Source: Amycolatopsis sp. CA-230715
GTDB lineage: Bacteria; Actinomycetota; Actinomycetes; Mycobacteriales; Pseudonocardiaceae
Assembly (NCBI RefSeq): GCF_018736145.1
Contig: NZ_CP059997.1
Coordinates: 4,215,501 to 4,279,500, forward strand
Length of the DNA: 64,000 bases
Direction of reading: 5' to 3'
Made by a program: the position numbers and the translations under genes. How positions within the stretch are numbered: the first letter of the stretch is position 1; every line of letters begins with the position of its first letter. The notes beneath the pieces are model-generated. The model was not told the origin of the DNA. It made no database searches and saw nothing but the letters and a program-made list of their open reading frames with translations. Positions 15,060-24,340 of the stretch are shown piece by piece.

Positions 15060-17828
15060 TCAGCCTTCGGGGGTCCGGCCGGGTGGCTGGCCCCACCCGC
15101 CGTCACCGCCGGGGAACGGCGGCGGGCGGTCCGTCGTCTTGCTCGGCTTCGTCGGCGTGCTGGTGTCGCTCGGTGTCGACGGCGGCGGTTGCTCCGAGCT
15201 CGTCGATGGCGGCGGTGGCGGTTCCTCGCTCGTCTTCGGCGTCGACGGCGGTTTCGCCGAAGTGGACGGCGGCGCGGACGCGACCGCCTTCCCGATCAGG
15301 TCCACCTTCGGGAACTTCAGCTCCTGCTGCCCCTTGAGATAGGCGTCCATGAACTTCTGCCAGATGTGGCCAGGCTCGGCGCTGCCGTACATCGGTTTGC
15401 CCTGCGCGTTGTAGATCGGCCGGTTCCCGTTGGTGCCGACCCACACCGCGGTCGAGATCTGCGGGGTGTAGCCCACCATCCACGCCTGCGCGTTGTCCTT
15501 CGACTTCGGGCCGTCGCCGCCGACGTACTGGTGCGTACCGGTCTTGCCAGCGCATTCCCGTCCGCTCGCGCAGTCCAGCTTCGAGTACGAGACCACCGGC
15601 TGCAGCGACTCGGTGACGTTGCCCGCGATCTGCTTGCTCTTCTCGGCGTCGTCGGAGAAGGCGGGCTTTTCCTGGGTCTGCGTCTGGTAGACGACCTCGC
15701 CGCCGGGCGTGGTGATCTTGTCGACGAAGTGCTGCTGGTGCCGCATGCCCTCGGCGGCGAAGGTGGCGTACGCCGCGGCCATGTCCTCGGTGGTGACCTG
15801 GGTCTTGCCACCACCGATGGAGATGTTCGCGTCACCGGCTTCCATCGTCTTCGTGTTGCCGTGCTGGGCGGGGATCCCGGCCGATTTCGCCGCGTCGACC
15901 ACCGCCTGGGTGCCGGTCACGTTCGTCACCATGTCGTAGAAGACGGTGTTGACGGACTTCTCCATGCCTTCGGCGACCGTGCACGGCCCCGGATCGGTGT
16001 CGCATCTGCTGACGTTCCCGATCGGGGGCGAGCCCTTGAAGGACGTGCCGCTCTTCGACGCGAACGTTTCGCCGAGCCCCTTTCCCTTCTGCAGCAAGGC
16101 GACCAGGTCGAACGGCTTGAACGACGAGCCGGGTTCTCGTTGGTAGTTGGCCCAGTCCAGATCGGCCGTCTTGCCGTCGGGCAGCAGCCCCGTCCCGCCG
16201 TAGTAGGCCTTGACGCCGCCGGTGTTCGGGTCGACCGCGACCAGCGCCTTCTTCAGCTCGGGCTGTTTCTTCAGCACGTCCTGCATGATCGACTCGGTGG
16301 CGTCCTGCGCCATCTGCTGTGCCTTCGGGTCGATCGTGGTGTAGATCTTGTAGCCGCCCGCGTGGATCTTCTCCTCGGAGTAGCCCGCCGCGTCCAGCTC
16401 GGCCTCGACCCGCTTCTGCACCAACGAGTTCGGGCCGGTGATGCCCTTGGGCTTGGTCTCCTCGGCGGGGACCGGCATCGGGAACGTGGCGGCCGCGCGG
16501 TCGGCGGGCGAGAGCCACTTGTTCTCGACCATCCGGTCCATCACGTACTTCCAGCGCGACTTCGCGTAGTCGAGGTTCCCCGACCGGCTCGGCCCCTGGA
16601 TGAGCCCGGCCAGCAGCGCCGCCTCCGACGCGTTCAGGTCCTTCACCGGCTTCTTGAAGTACGCCTCCGAAGCGGTCGCGATCCCGCTCGCGCCGCGCCC
16701 GAAGAAGATCGTGTTCAGGTACGCCGCGATGATGTCCTTCTTGTCCTGCTGGTTGTTCATCTTGAAGGACTTCACCAGCTCGGTGAACTTACGGGTGAGC
16801 GTCGGCTCCTCGTTCTCGGTCGCCTTCTTGATGTACTGCTGCGAGATCGTGGACCCACCGCCCTGCTTGCCGGTGGCCTGGTTCCAGACCGCGCGCAGGA
16901 TGCCGGTGACGTCGAAACCGCTGTTGGTTTCGAAGCTGGCGTCCTCCGCCGCGTACGCGGCGTGCTTGACCACCTCGGGGATCTCCTCCGGCTTCAGGAT
17001 CTGCCGGTTGCCGCCGGGCGGCACGTCCTTGCCCATCTCCGAGCCGTCGCCGAAGTAGTAGGTGACGACCTGGCTCTGCTTGGCCGCCACCTCTTCCGGC
17101 GTCGGCACGTCGACGAAGAAGTAGGCGATCGTGAACGCGGCCGCTGGCAGCACCACGAAGAGGCCGAACAGGACGTAGAGGGTGCGCCGGATCCGGCGCC
17201 AGCGCCGCTTCTTGCGCTGTTTCGGCGTCAGCACGGGCTTTTCCTTCTTGCCCTTGCCGCCGGGATCCTCTTCGTCCGCACCGAACTCGTTGAACCTGGC
17301 CTGCTCGTCGGCGTAGCCGTCGTCGTAATCGTCGTAGCCGTCTTGGTAGGCGGGGTCGTAACCGTCGTCATAGGCGGGCTGGCCGCCGGTGCCGTTGTGC
17401 TCGTGGTGCGTAAGCAGTTCCGGCTCGCGCGCGCTCGGGTCGACGCCGCGCGGCACGTATCCGGTCGGCTCGTCGCCGGGTGGCCGCCTGCCGGGAGGTG
17501 GCGGCGGTGGCGGCGGCTGCCGGTACTGGGGCGGCGGCGGCCCCTGCGGCGGGCGCTGCCCGGGAGGCGGGCCCTGCGGGGGGCCGGGCGGTGGCCGGTA
17601 CCCGGGCGGCGGCCCCTGCCGTGGCGGCCTGCGCGGCGGCTCCTGCTCGCCTGGCCACTGCGGCTCGTCACCGGAGGGCCACTGCGGAGGCTGGTTCTGC
17701 TGCCGCGGCGGCTGGCGGCGCGGGGGTCGCTCGACTGGCCACTGCGGTTCGTCGTCGGTCGGCCACTGGGCGTGGCGGTGCCGATCAGGCTCCTCGCCAG
17801 GCCAGGAGCGGTTGTACTGGTCGTTCAC
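15060..17828 (-). CDS. ponA: Bifunctional class A penicillin-binding protein (PonA type)
   Basis: A 922-residue peptidoglycan polymerase and crosslinker. It has a 200-residue Pro/Gln/Arg-rich cytosolic N-terminus and one transmembrane helix near residue 225. The GT51 transglycosylase domain shows EDASFETNSGFD (catalytic Glu about 292), GGSTISQQYIKK and EAALLAGLIQGPS. The transpeptidase domain shows SSFK (Ser about 568), SVN (about 625) and KTGTH (about 761). A Pro/Ser/Thr-rich tail of about 80 residues ends the protein. The long disordered N-terminus is typical of actinobacterial PonA proteins and is a likely site for partner binding and Ser/Thr kinase control. The neighbour DUF5318 matches the conserved order. 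Confidence 0.95.
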   Translation of the reverse strand: MNDQYNRSWPGEEPDRHRHAQWPTDDEPQWPVERPPRRQPPRQQNQPPQWPSGDEPQWPGEQEPPRRPPRQGPPPGYRPPPGPPQGPPPGQRPPQGPPPPQYRQPPPPPPPPGRRPPGDEPTGYVPRGVDPSAREPELLTHHEHNGTGGQPAYDDGYDPAYQDGYDDYDDGYADEQARFNEFGADEEDPGGKGKKEKPVLTPKQRKKRRWRRIRRTLYVLFGLFVVLPAAAFTIAYFFVDVPTPEEVAAKQSQVVTYYFGDGSEMGKDVPPGGNRQILKPEEIPEVVKHAAYAAEDASFETNSGFDVTGILRAVWNQATGKQGGGSTISQQYIKKATENEEPTLTRKFTELVKSFKMNNQQDKKDIIAAYLNTIFFGRGASGIATASEAYFKKPVKDLNASEAALLAGLIQGPSRSGNLDYAKSRWKYVMDRMVENKWLSPADRAAATFPMPVPAEETKPKGITGPNSLVQKRVEAELDAAGYSEEKIHAGGYKIYTTIDPKAQQMAQDATESIMQDVLKKQPELKKALVAVDPNTGGVKAYYGGTGLLPDGKTADLDWANYQREPGSSFKPFDLVALLQKGKGLGETFASKSGTSFKGSPPIGNVSRCDTDPGPCTVAEGMEKSVNTVFYDMVTNVTGTQAVVDAAKSAGIPAQHGNTKTMEAGDANISIGGGKTQVTTEDMAAAYATFAAEGMRHQQHFVDKITTPGGEVVYQTQTQEKPAFSDDAEKSKQIAGNVTESLQPVVSYSKLDCASGRECAGKTGTHQYVGGDGPKSKDNAQAWMVGYTPQISTAVWVGTNGNRPIYNAQGKPMYGSAEPGHIWQKFMDAYLKGQQELKFPKVDLIGKAVASAPPSTSAKPPSTPKTSEEPPPPPSTSSEQPPPSTPSDTSTPTKPSKTTDRPPPFPGGDGGWGQPPGRTPEG

Positions 17829-17910
17829 GAAAGAGCCTCCCAGGACGGCGGTTCGGGGTACGCCGTTCTGTGGTCATGAGCTGCACTTCTGGTGGTGCCG
17901 GTCGAGCTGG

Positions 17911-18324
17911 TCACTGTCCTGCTGTCCTCCGCGAGCTCCGCCGGGGCTCAGGGCAGTCAGGGGTTCCCGTGCCAAGGACGTATGACTGCACCAGGTGGTT
18001 CCAGCCGCATGTCCGGCAGACCTCCACCACGTACACGGTGAACTCCGCGAACAGGTTGGCCATCCTGGTGAGCTCGTCCGGGGTCCGCGCGGAGCCCGCG
18101 GCGTGCTTCAGCTCGTCGCCGTAGACCCACGAGACGTGCGTCAGCGCCTCCTTGCGGCAGACCGGGCAGCTCGTCGCACTCGGCTGGCCGTGGAACTTGG
18201 CTGCCCGCAGCAGGTACGGGCTGGCGTCGCAGACGTCCATCGTGCCGACGCGACCGGAGTAGACGCCCGCCAGCAGCGCACGGCGCTGCAAGGCGTAGTC
18301 CACGATCTGTCGCTCGTTCCGCAC
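17911..18324 (-). CDS. DUF5318 zinc-ribbon protein
   Basis: A 137-residue cytosolic protein with two Cys-x2-Cys pairs (CPVC and CRTC) that probably bind one zinc. The core segments MDVCDASPYLLRAAKFHG and CGWNHLVQSYVLG match the conserved neighbour of ponA in mycobacteria (the Rv0049 type). The GTG at 18324 gives the family N-terminus (RNERQIVDYALQRR); the frame is open further upstream, but that part is not expected to be coding. No function is established. It is probably co-expressed with ponA, 82 bases downstream. Confidence 0.85.
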   Translation of the reverse strand: MRNERQIVDYALQRRALLAGVYSGRVGTMDVCDASPYLLRAAKFHGQPSATSCPVCRKEALTHVSWVYGDELKHAAGSARTPDELTRMANLFAEFTVYVVEVCRTCGWNHLVQSYVLGTGTPDCPEPRRSSRRTAGQ

Positions 18325-18487
18325 GCTGACAGAGTACGTGCCCGGCGTGGGCCGCCACTGAGCCGTTCTGCCTAGCGATCTTCGTCCAGAACGCGACACG
18401 CCGGAAATTTGATAACACTCCGGTGAATTTCGCCCATCGACTCGAGGCCCCGGTGGTCACTCGGAAAGGTTATGTACACCACTTCGA

Positions 18488-18504
18488 TGTATCGACGCGA
18501 TATA
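18488..18504. promoter_or_regulatory. Candidate PadR operator
   Basis: TGTATCG-ACG-CGATATA is a 7-bp dyad with one mismatch, in the AT-richer stretch upstream of the PadR gene and within the divergent gap to DUF5318. Autoregulation at such sites is normal for PadR proteins. Confidence 0.4.
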
Positions 18505-18611
18505 CTCCGGCGGTAGGTTGACGGTGTCGTCAAGCGGTCGTGCCCCTTCGTGAGCGCTCACAGGAGGCAACGCCGGGCGAGGCCGTTCATTCCCGGGAGG
18601 GAGGTGTCCCC

Positions 18612-19187
18612 GTGCTGGAGTTCGCCATCCTCGGTCTGCTGCACGAGGCGCCGATGCACGGCTACGTGCTGCGGAAACGACTGCACGACACGCTCGGCAC
18701 GTTCCGCACGTTCTCCTACGGATCGCTGTACCCGACCCTGCGGAGGCTGCTGCGGAACGGCTTCATCGTGGAGGAGATCGACGACGAGGCGGAGGCGGGC
18801 CGTGCCGCGTCGACGAGGACGTGGGGCCGCCGGGCGAAGCGCGTGTACAAGCTCACCGCGGAGGGCAAGGAGCACTTCGCTGAGCTGCTCGGTGACGCGG
18901 GACCCCAGACCTGGGACGACGAGGGCTTCGGCGTCCACCTGGCGTTCTTCTCAAGGACACCGGCCGACGTCAGGATGCGCATATTGGAGGGTCGTCGCCG
19001 TCGCGTCGAGGAACGCCGCGAAGGGCTTCGTGCCGCCATGGCCAGGGCCGAGGAGAAGATCGACCGCTACACCCGCGAGCTGCACCGGCTCGGGCTGGAG
19101 ACCAGCGAACGGGAAGTGCGGTGGCTCAACGAGCTGATCGCGCACGAACAGGCCGAGCAGCACGACCGGGGCGACCCGGGCCGCTGA
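18612..19187 (+). CDS. PadR-family transcriptional regulator
   Basis: A 191-residue regulator. The N-terminal winged helix (residues 1-85) starts LEFAILGLLHEAPMHGYVL and includes FSYGSLYPTLRRLL; the C-terminal helical dimerisation arm is long, as in the PadR/Vir class. The GTG at 18612 follows GGAGGGAGG. The gene lies 45 bases upstream of ino1 on the same strand, and mycobacteria keep a PadR gene next to ino1 (Rv0047c-Rv0046c). It may therefore regulate inositol synthesis, although the conserved pairing does not prove this. Confidence 0.9.
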   Translation: MLEFAILGLLHEAPMHGYVLRKRLHDTLGTFRTFSYGSLYPTLRRLLRNGFIVEEIDDEAEAGRAASTRTWGRRAKRVYKLTAEGKEHFAELLGDAGPQTWDDEGFGVHLAFFSRTPADVRMRILEGRRRRVEERREGLRAAMARAEEKIDRYTRELHRLGLETSEREVRWLNELIAHEQAEQHDRGDPGR

Positions 19188-19232
19188 CGGCGAGCACTCA
19201 CCTACGAATCACTAGTTGAAGGAGAAACCGGC

Positions 19233-20312
19233 ATGGGCGAGAACCGCCGCGTTCGGGTGGCCATCGTTGGCGTCGGCAACTGCGCGGCGTCGCTGGTGCA
19301 GGGCGTGCAGTACTACCGCGACGCCGATCCCGCATCGCGCGTGCCAGGTTTGATGCACGTGCAGTTCGGCGACTACCACGTGTCCGACATCGAGTTCGTC
19401 GCCGCGTTCGACGTGGACGCCAAGAAGGTCAGCCGCGACCTCTCGGAGGCGATCTTCGCGAGCGAGAACAACACGATCAAGATCGCGGACGTGCCGCCGG
19501 TCGGGGTGACCGTGCAGCGCGGGCACACCCTGGACGGGCTCGGCCGGTTCTACCGCGAGACGATCGAGGAGTCCGACGAGCAGCCGGTCGACGTCGTCGC
19601 CGCGCTGCGCGAGTCGAAGGCCGACGTGCTGGTCGCCTACCTGCCGGTCGGCTCCGAGGACGCCGACAAGTTCTACGCCCAGTGCGCGATCGACGCCGGG
19701 GTGGCGTTCGTCAACGCGCTGCCCGTGTTCATCGCGTCCGACCCGGAATGGGCGAAGAAGTTCACCGACGCCGGCGTGCCGATCGTCGGCGACGACATCA
19801 AGTCCCAGGTCGGCGCCACCATCACGCACCGCGTGCTGGCCAAGCTCTTCGAGGACCGCGGTGTCCAGCTCGACCGCACGATGCAGCTCAACGTGGGCGG
19901 GAACATGGACTTCCTGAACATGAAGGAGCTCGAGCGCCTCGAGTCGAAGAAGATCTCCAAGACCCAGTCGGTGACCTCGCAGGTCGACCGCGACCTCGGC
20001 AAGGGCAATGTCCACATCGGACCGTCGGACTACGTGCAGTGGCTCGACGACCGCAAGTGGGCCTATGTGCGCCTCGAAGGCCGCGCGTTCGGCGACGTGC
20101 CGTTGAACCTGGAGTACAAGCTCGAGGTGTGGGACTCGCCTAACTCGGCGGGCATCATCATCGACGCGGTGCGCGCCGCGAAGATCGCGAAGGACCGCGG
20201 GATCGGCGGCCCGATCCTGTCCGCGTCCTCGTACTTCATGAAGTCGCCGCCGGAGCAGTACAGCGACTCCGTCGCCCGCGACGCGGTGGAGAAGTTCATC
20301 GCGGGCGAGTAG
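19233..20312 (+). CDS. ino1: Inositol-3-phosphate synthase
   Basis: A 359-residue NAD-dependent enzyme converting glucose 6-phosphate to 1L-myo-inositol 1-phosphate, the entry to phosphatidylinositol, PIMs/LAM and mycothiol. It has the short actinobacterial length. The nucleotide-binding motif GVGNCAASLVQG is at residue 13. LPVGSEDADKFYAQCAID, DDIKSQVGAT and NVGGNMDFLNM are conserved active-site segments. The ATG at 19233 follows GAAGGAG. It may be cotranscribed with the preceding PadR gene. It meets the HAD gene tail to tail with no spacer. Confidence 0.95.
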   Translation: MGENRRVRVAIVGVGNCAASLVQGVQYYRDADPASRVPGLMHVQFGDYHVSDIEFVAAFDVDAKKVSRDLSEAIFASENNTIKIADVPPVGVTVQRGHTLDGLGRFYRETIEESDEQPVDVVAALRESKADVLVAYLPVGSEDADKFYAQCAIDAGVAFVNALPVFIASDPEWAKKFTDAGVPIVGDDIKSQVGATITHRVLAKLFEDRGVQLDRTMQLNVGGNMDFLNMKELERLESKKISKTQSVTSQVDRDLGKGNVHIGPSDYVQWLDDRKWAYVRLEGRAFGDVPLNLEYKLEVWDSPNSAGIIIDAVRAAKIAKDRGIGGPILSASSYFMKSPPEQYSDSVARDAVEKFIAGE

Positions 20313-20954
20313 TCAGCTTTCCAGCGCGCTGGGCAGGTCCCGGATGTTCCCGAGGACGTGCGGGACCTGCCACAGCACCGCCGGGTCCGGCGGGAAGTGC
20401 GGGTTCGGCACCGCGTAGACGGTCATGCCCGCGGTGAGCGCCGACCGCAGCCCGTTGGTCGAATCCTCGACGGCGGCGCACCTCGTCGGGTCCACGCCGA
20501 GCCGCCGGGCCGCTTCGACGTACACGTCGGGCGCCGGTTTGCCCCTCGCGACGAGTTCGCTCGACAGCGCGACCGGCACCAGTGGTTTCAGGTCCGTCGC
20601 GGCCAGGAACGCGTCGATCAGCACCGGCGGTGACGAGCTGGCGATCGCCACCGGGTACCGCTCGCCGACCGTCCGCACGGTCTCCTCGGCGCCGTCCAGC
20701 ACGGGCGGCCCTTCCGCGTACCGCTGCGCCATGCGCGAGACGACCACTTCGGCGATTTCGTCCGGGGTGAGTCGCGCGCCCAGCTCTTCGACCAGGTAGC
20801 GCGCCCATTCCGGGGTGCTCATCCCCTGTTGCGCCCTGGTCGCAGCCGCGGTCCAGGTGCCGCCGTGCTCGGCGACCACCGCGCGGCGCACCTCGTCCCA
20901 GATCCGCTCCGAGTCCACCAGCACGCCGTCGAGGTCGAACACCACCGCATCCAT
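20313..20954 (-). CDS. HAD-superfamily phosphatase or phosphoglucomutase-like protein
   Basis: A 213-residue haloacid dehalogenase-type hydrolase. Motif I is DLDGVLVDSE (nucleophile Asp and general-acid Asp), motif II is the Ser in IASSSPP, motif III is the Lys in RGKPAPDVY, and motif IV is VEDSTNGLRSAL. The helical cap between motifs I and II puts it in the beta-phosphoglucomutase/phosphatase subfamily. Substrates are likely small phosphorylated sugars; with ino1 adjacent, inositol monophosphate is an idea only. Stops of the two genes abut exactly. Confidence 0.88.
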   Translation of the reverse strand: MDAVVFDLDGVLVDSERIWDEVRRAVVAEHGGTWTAAATRAQQGMSTPEWARYLVEELGARLTPDEIAEVVVSRMAQRYAEGPPVLDGAEETVRTVGERYPVAIASSSPPVLIDAFLAATDLKPLVPVALSSELVARGKPAPDVYVEAARRLGVDPTRCAAVEDSTNGLRSALTAGMTVYAVPNPHFPPDPAVLWQVPHVLGNIRDLPSALES

Positions 20955-20978
20955 GGGGGCCGAAGGTAGCCGACCCGT

Positions 20979-21531
20979 TCACCCCTTGGGCAGCCTCGGT
21001 TCGACGACGTCGGCGAGCTTCGTCGTCATCCCGCACGCCTTCTGCGGGTCCGAGGCGACCACCGCGACGTCGACACGGGCCGAGGGGCCGAGTTCGAGCG
21101 CCATCAGGCATGCGCCAGGAGGTTTCGGGACGAGCACCGCGCGGCGTCCGTTCACCTTGCCGGTGGTCTTGCCGTTCCCGCCGTCGACGACGGTGTCGAC
21201 ACCCTGTTCGTCACGAACATCGACGCCGAGCGTGACGCTGCCCGCCGCCGTCTCCGCCTGTCTTGGTGAAGTCGCAGCCACGGGCGCCGCCACGGTCCTG
21301 GACGACCGGTGGTTCGAAGGTGCCGTAAGCCGCGAGGTCCGCCGCGACGAGCAGCGAACACGGATCGATCGACCCGGTGTCGGCATTGCCGGGGGGAGCC
21401 GTCGCGGCGGTGGAGGACCCGGCTGCGCCTGCCGACGGCGGAGCCGCGGAGGGCATACCCGGCACCGCGCTGGAACAGCCGGCGAGCGCGGCCGCGAGCA
21501 ACGGCACAAAGAGGACTTTCTTCATTTTCAC
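20979..21531 (-). pseudogene. DUF3558-type lipoprotein split by a frameshift
   Basis: The first frame (ATG 21531) has a signal peptide with lipobox LAGC, a Ser/Ala/Pro linker, and the DUF3558 segments DPCSLL and GARGCDFTK, then a false end. The rest (SVTLGVDVRDEQG ... PPGACLMALELG ... KACGMTTKLADVV) is in a neighbouring frame. The switch lies around 21230-21265, in a GGC/GGA-rich stretch. All conserved cysteines are present across the two halves, so it was recently intact or carries a sequencing error. It is a paralogue of the lipoprotein at 3928-4551. Confidence 0.65.
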
Positions 21532-21613
21532 CCCAGTTCGCGAACGGACGACGGCAGCGTACTCGCCGAGCGCCGCGGCGAAGATCGTCTGTGCGCCAAG
21601 TTACTTCGCCACC

Positions 21614-21639
21614 CTAACTAAATATGTTAGCCTGGCTAA
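21614..21639 (+). promoter_or_regulatory. Overlapping palindromes before the MarR gene
   Basis: CTAAC-N7-GTTAG (21614-21630) overlaps the perfect TTAGCC-T-GGCTAA (21627-21639), which abuts the GTG start at 21640. This is a typical MarR autoregulatory operator position. With no room for a ribosome site, the transcript is probably leaderless. Confidence 0.6.
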
Positions 21640-22101
21640 GTGAATCACGGAGTCGCCGAACTGGCCCACGAGCTGCGCCCCCTGCTGTTCCGGCTGTACT
21701 ACGTCGTCCGCAGGCAGACGCCCCAGCTCCAGCTCACCCTCACCCAGGGCTCCGTGCTGTCCGAGCTGGTGCGCGGCGGCCCGAGCCGGATGAGCAGGCT
21801 CGCCGAGCTGGAAGGCGTCCGGCTCCCGTCGATGACCGACGTGGTGGCCAGGCTCGAACGCCTCGGCATCGTGAAGCGGACGCCCGATCCCGCCGACGGG
21901 CGCGCCGTGCTCGTCGCGGTGACGGACGAGGGGCTCCGGTTCTACGACGAACTCGTGATCGCGCGCGAGGAGTTCCTCCGCGAACGCCTCACCGCGCTCG
22001 ACGAACAAGACCGCGCGGCGATCGACACCGCGCTACCGGCGCTCCGGAAGTTGTTGGAGCAGAGCACTTTGAGGGAGGAACTGATCCGGGATGAGCGATA
22101 G
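21640..22101 (+). CDS. MarR-family transcriptional regulator
   Basis: A 153-residue winged-helix regulator. The DNA-binding part is at about residues 35-100 (LTLTQGSVLSELVRGGP, MSRLAELEGVRLPSMTDVVARLERLG, and the wing TPDPADGRAVLVAVT). Flanking helices form the dimer interface. It starts at a GTG directly downstream of two overlapping palindromes. The following MFS transporter gene overlaps its end by 11 bases, so the two form an operon, and the MarR protein most likely represses the exporter until a drug-like ligand binds. Confidence 0.92.
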   Translation: MNHGVAELAHELRPLLFRLYYVVRRQTPQLQLTLTQGSVLSELVRGGPSRMSRLAELEGVRLPSMTDVVARLERLGIVKRTPDPADGRAVLVAVTDEGLRFYDELVIAREEFLRERLTALDEQDRAAIDTALPALRKLLEQSTLREELIRDER

Positions 22102-23311
22102 CCATCACGGCAGCCTGCTTGACGCGGTCAAGGGGCAGCCGAAGCAGGTTTGGATCACCGCTTTCGCGGCCGTGATCGCGTTCATGGGCATCGGGCTGGT
22201 CGACCCGATCCTGCTTTCGATAGCCAAGGGGCTGGACGCGACGCCGTCACAGGTGACGCTGCTCTTCTCGAGCTATCTCGGCGTGCAGGTGATCGCGATG
22301 CTCGTCACCGGTGCGGCGAGCGCGAAGTTCGGCGCCAAGCGGACCGTCCTGGTGGGGCTGACCCTGATCGTCGCGGCGACCGCGCTGTGTTCGGTGGCCG
22401 GGTCGATCGAGCAGCTTGTCGGCCTGCGCGCGGTGTGGGGGCTCGGCAACGCGTTCTTCATCGCCACCGCGCTTTCGGTGATCGTCGGCGCGGCGACCGG
22501 CGGGCAGAGCGGCGCGATCCTGCTGTACGAGGCCGCGCTCGGCATCGGGCTCTCGGTGGGGCCGCTGCTCGGGGCGTTGCTCGGCAGCATTTCGTGGCGC
22601 GGCCCGTTCGTCGGGACGGCGGTGCTGATGCTCGCCGGGCTCGTGCTGTGCGCGGTGTTCCTGAACAGCGACTCGCACCAGAAGCGCGATCCGATCCGGC
22701 TGCTCGACCCGATCCGCGCGCTCGCGCACCGCGGGCTGCTGCGCACTTCCGTCGCGTCGGCGCTGTACACCGCCGCGTTCTTCACCGTGCTGGCGTGGTC
22801 GCCGTTCGTGCTCGAATGGAACGCGATCGCGGTGGGCCTGATCTTCTGCGGCTGGGGTCTGTGCGTGGCGGTGGCGGGCGTGGTGCTCGCGCCGAAGCTC
22901 GCGGGCAAGTTCGGCGAGCGGCACGCGGCGGCGCTTTCGGTGTTCGGGTACGCGGTGCTGATGCTGGTGATGGCGGTGCCGAGCAAACCGGTGCTGGTCG
23001 TCGCGATCATCGTCAGCGGAGGAGTTTCCGGACTGCTCAACACTTTGTTCACCGGGACCGCGATGTCCATTTCGGACGCTCCGAGGCCGGTGGCGAGCGC
23101 GGGCTACAACTTCTGCCGCTGGCTCGGCGGCGCGGTCGCGGCCACGCTCGTCGGGCACGTCGCCGAATGGCTCGGCTCGCCGCAGTCGCCGTTCGTCGTG
23201 GCCGCGGTGCTGTGCGTGATCGCCGGCGGGCTGCTTTCCTTGCGGGAGCGCAAGGCCGACGAGCACACCGTGCCCGCCGAAGCGGCATTGGTCGGCGGCG
23301 AGGAGTTCTGA
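22091..23311 (+). CDS. MFS transporter, drug-efflux type
   Basis: A 406-residue protein with twelve predicted membrane helices. The N-terminal half has the pattern of drug:proton antiporters of the 12-helix class: GIGLVDPILLSIAKGL in helix 1, and KFGAKRTVLVG as the loop 2-3 motif. A central loop is charged (NSDSHQKRDPIRLLDP). The start ATG lies inside the MarR gene, so translation is coupled. Export of a hydrophobic toxic compound under MarR control is the likely role; the substrate is unknown. Confidence 0.88.
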   Translation: MSDSHHGSLLDAVKGQPKQVWITAFAAVIAFMGIGLVDPILLSIAKGLDATPSQVTLLFSSYLGVQVIAMLVTGAASAKFGAKRTVLVGLTLIVAATALCSVAGSIEQLVGLRAVWGLGNAFFIATALSVIVGAATGGQSGAILLYEAALGIGLSVGPLLGALLGSISWRGPFVGTAVLMLAGLVLCAVFLNSDSHQKRDPIRLLDPIRALAHRGLLRTSVASALYTAAFFTVLAWSPFVLEWNAIAVGLIFCGWGLCVAVAGVVLAPKLAGKFGERHAAALSVFGYAVLMLVMAVPSKPVLVVAIIVSGGVSGLLNTLFTGTAMSISDAPRPVASAGYNFCRWLGGAVAATLVGHVAEWLGSPQSPFVVAAVLCVIAGGLLSLRERKADEHTVPAEAALVGGEEF

Positions 23312-23338
23312 CCGATCCGGGCGTGACAGTATCGGGGC

Positions 23339-24232
23339 ATGGTTTTCCCTTACCCGGCACAGGTTTCCACGCCGGTGCTGGAGGTGGCGTACGAGTGGGC
23401 CGGTGACCTCGGCGGGGTCCCGGTCGTCCTGCTCCACGGATTCCCGTACGACGTGCGGGCGTTCGACGAGGTCGCCCCGATCCTCGCGGGCCGGGGCGCC
23501 TACGTGCTCGCCCCGTACCTGCGGGGCTTCGGCTCGACGCGCTTCCTCGACGACGCCACGATCCGCTCCGGCCAGCAGGGCGCGCTCGCGCAGGACCTCC
23601 TCGATTTCCTTGACGCGCTGAGGATCGAGAAGGCCGTGCTCGCCGGGTACGACTGGGGTGGCAGAGCGGCCTGTATCGCCGCGGCCCTGCACCCCGAACG
23701 CGTTCGCGGCCTCGTCACCGTCGACGGCTACAACGTGCAGAACCTGGCTTACGCGGGCGAACCGGCGCCGCCGGAATGGGAACGCACCTACTGGTACCAG
23801 TACTACTTCCACGCCGAGCGGGGCCGCCGCGGGCTCGACCGCAACCGCGACGAGCTGTGCGGACTGCTGTGGCGCACCTGGTCGCCGACCTGGGACGGCG
23901 CCGCCGCGGCGTTCCCGGCGAGCGCGCCGAGCCTGCACAACCCCGATTTCGTCGACGTGGTGATCCACTCCTACCGGCACCGGTTCGGCCTGGTGGACGG
24001 CGATCCGCGGTACCAGCCGATCGAGGACCTGCTCGCGGCGGAGCCGCCGATCACCGTGCCGACGGTCGTGCTCGAAAGCGGCGCGGACGGCGTCGGCGGG
24101 CCGAGTGCCGCCGGGGACCGGGAATTCTTCACCGGTTCCTACGAACACCGGTATCTCGACGGGATCGGGCACAATGTCCCGCAGGAGGCGCCGGAAGCGT
24201 TCGCGGAGGCTGTCGCGAGCTTGCTGGGGTGA
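23339..24232 (+). CDS. Alpha/beta hydrolase, epoxide hydrolase-like
   Basis: A 297-residue alpha/beta hydrolase whose nucleophile elbow is GYDWGG (Asp105). An Asp nucleophile, rather than Ser, marks the epoxide hydrolase/haloalkane dehalogenase group. The oxyanion motif is LLHGFPYD, the cap contains the Tyr-rich WYQYYFHAERG typical of epoxide hydrolases, and the catalytic His is about 278 (GIGHNVPQEAP). The substrate cannot be assigned. It follows the MFS gene by 27 bases on the same strand and may belong to that operon, giving a detoxification set of regulator, pump and enzyme. Confidence 0.85.
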   Translation: MVFPYPAQVSTPVLEVAYEWAGDLGGVPVVLLHGFPYDVRAFDEVAPILAGRGAYVLAPYLRGFGSTRFLDDATIRSGQQGALAQDLLDFLDALRIEKAVLAGYDWGGRAACIAAALHPERVRGLVTVDGYNVQNLAYAGEPAPPEWERTYWYQYYFHAERGRRGLDRNRDELCGLLWRTWSPTWDGAAAAFPASAPSLHNPDFVDVVIHSYRHRFGLVDGDPRYQPIEDLLAAEPPITVPTVVLESGADGVGGPSAAGDREFFTGSYEHRYLDGIGHNVPQEAPEAFAEAVASLLG

Positions 24233-24340
24233 GGCGGTCCGGCCCGACGAACCCCGATTCGGTGACGCTCCGCGTTCGATCGGGTCCGCGCCGTTTCGTC
24301 CGGTCTCAGCCGTGGTAACGCGTTCGCATCGGTTCGTCCC

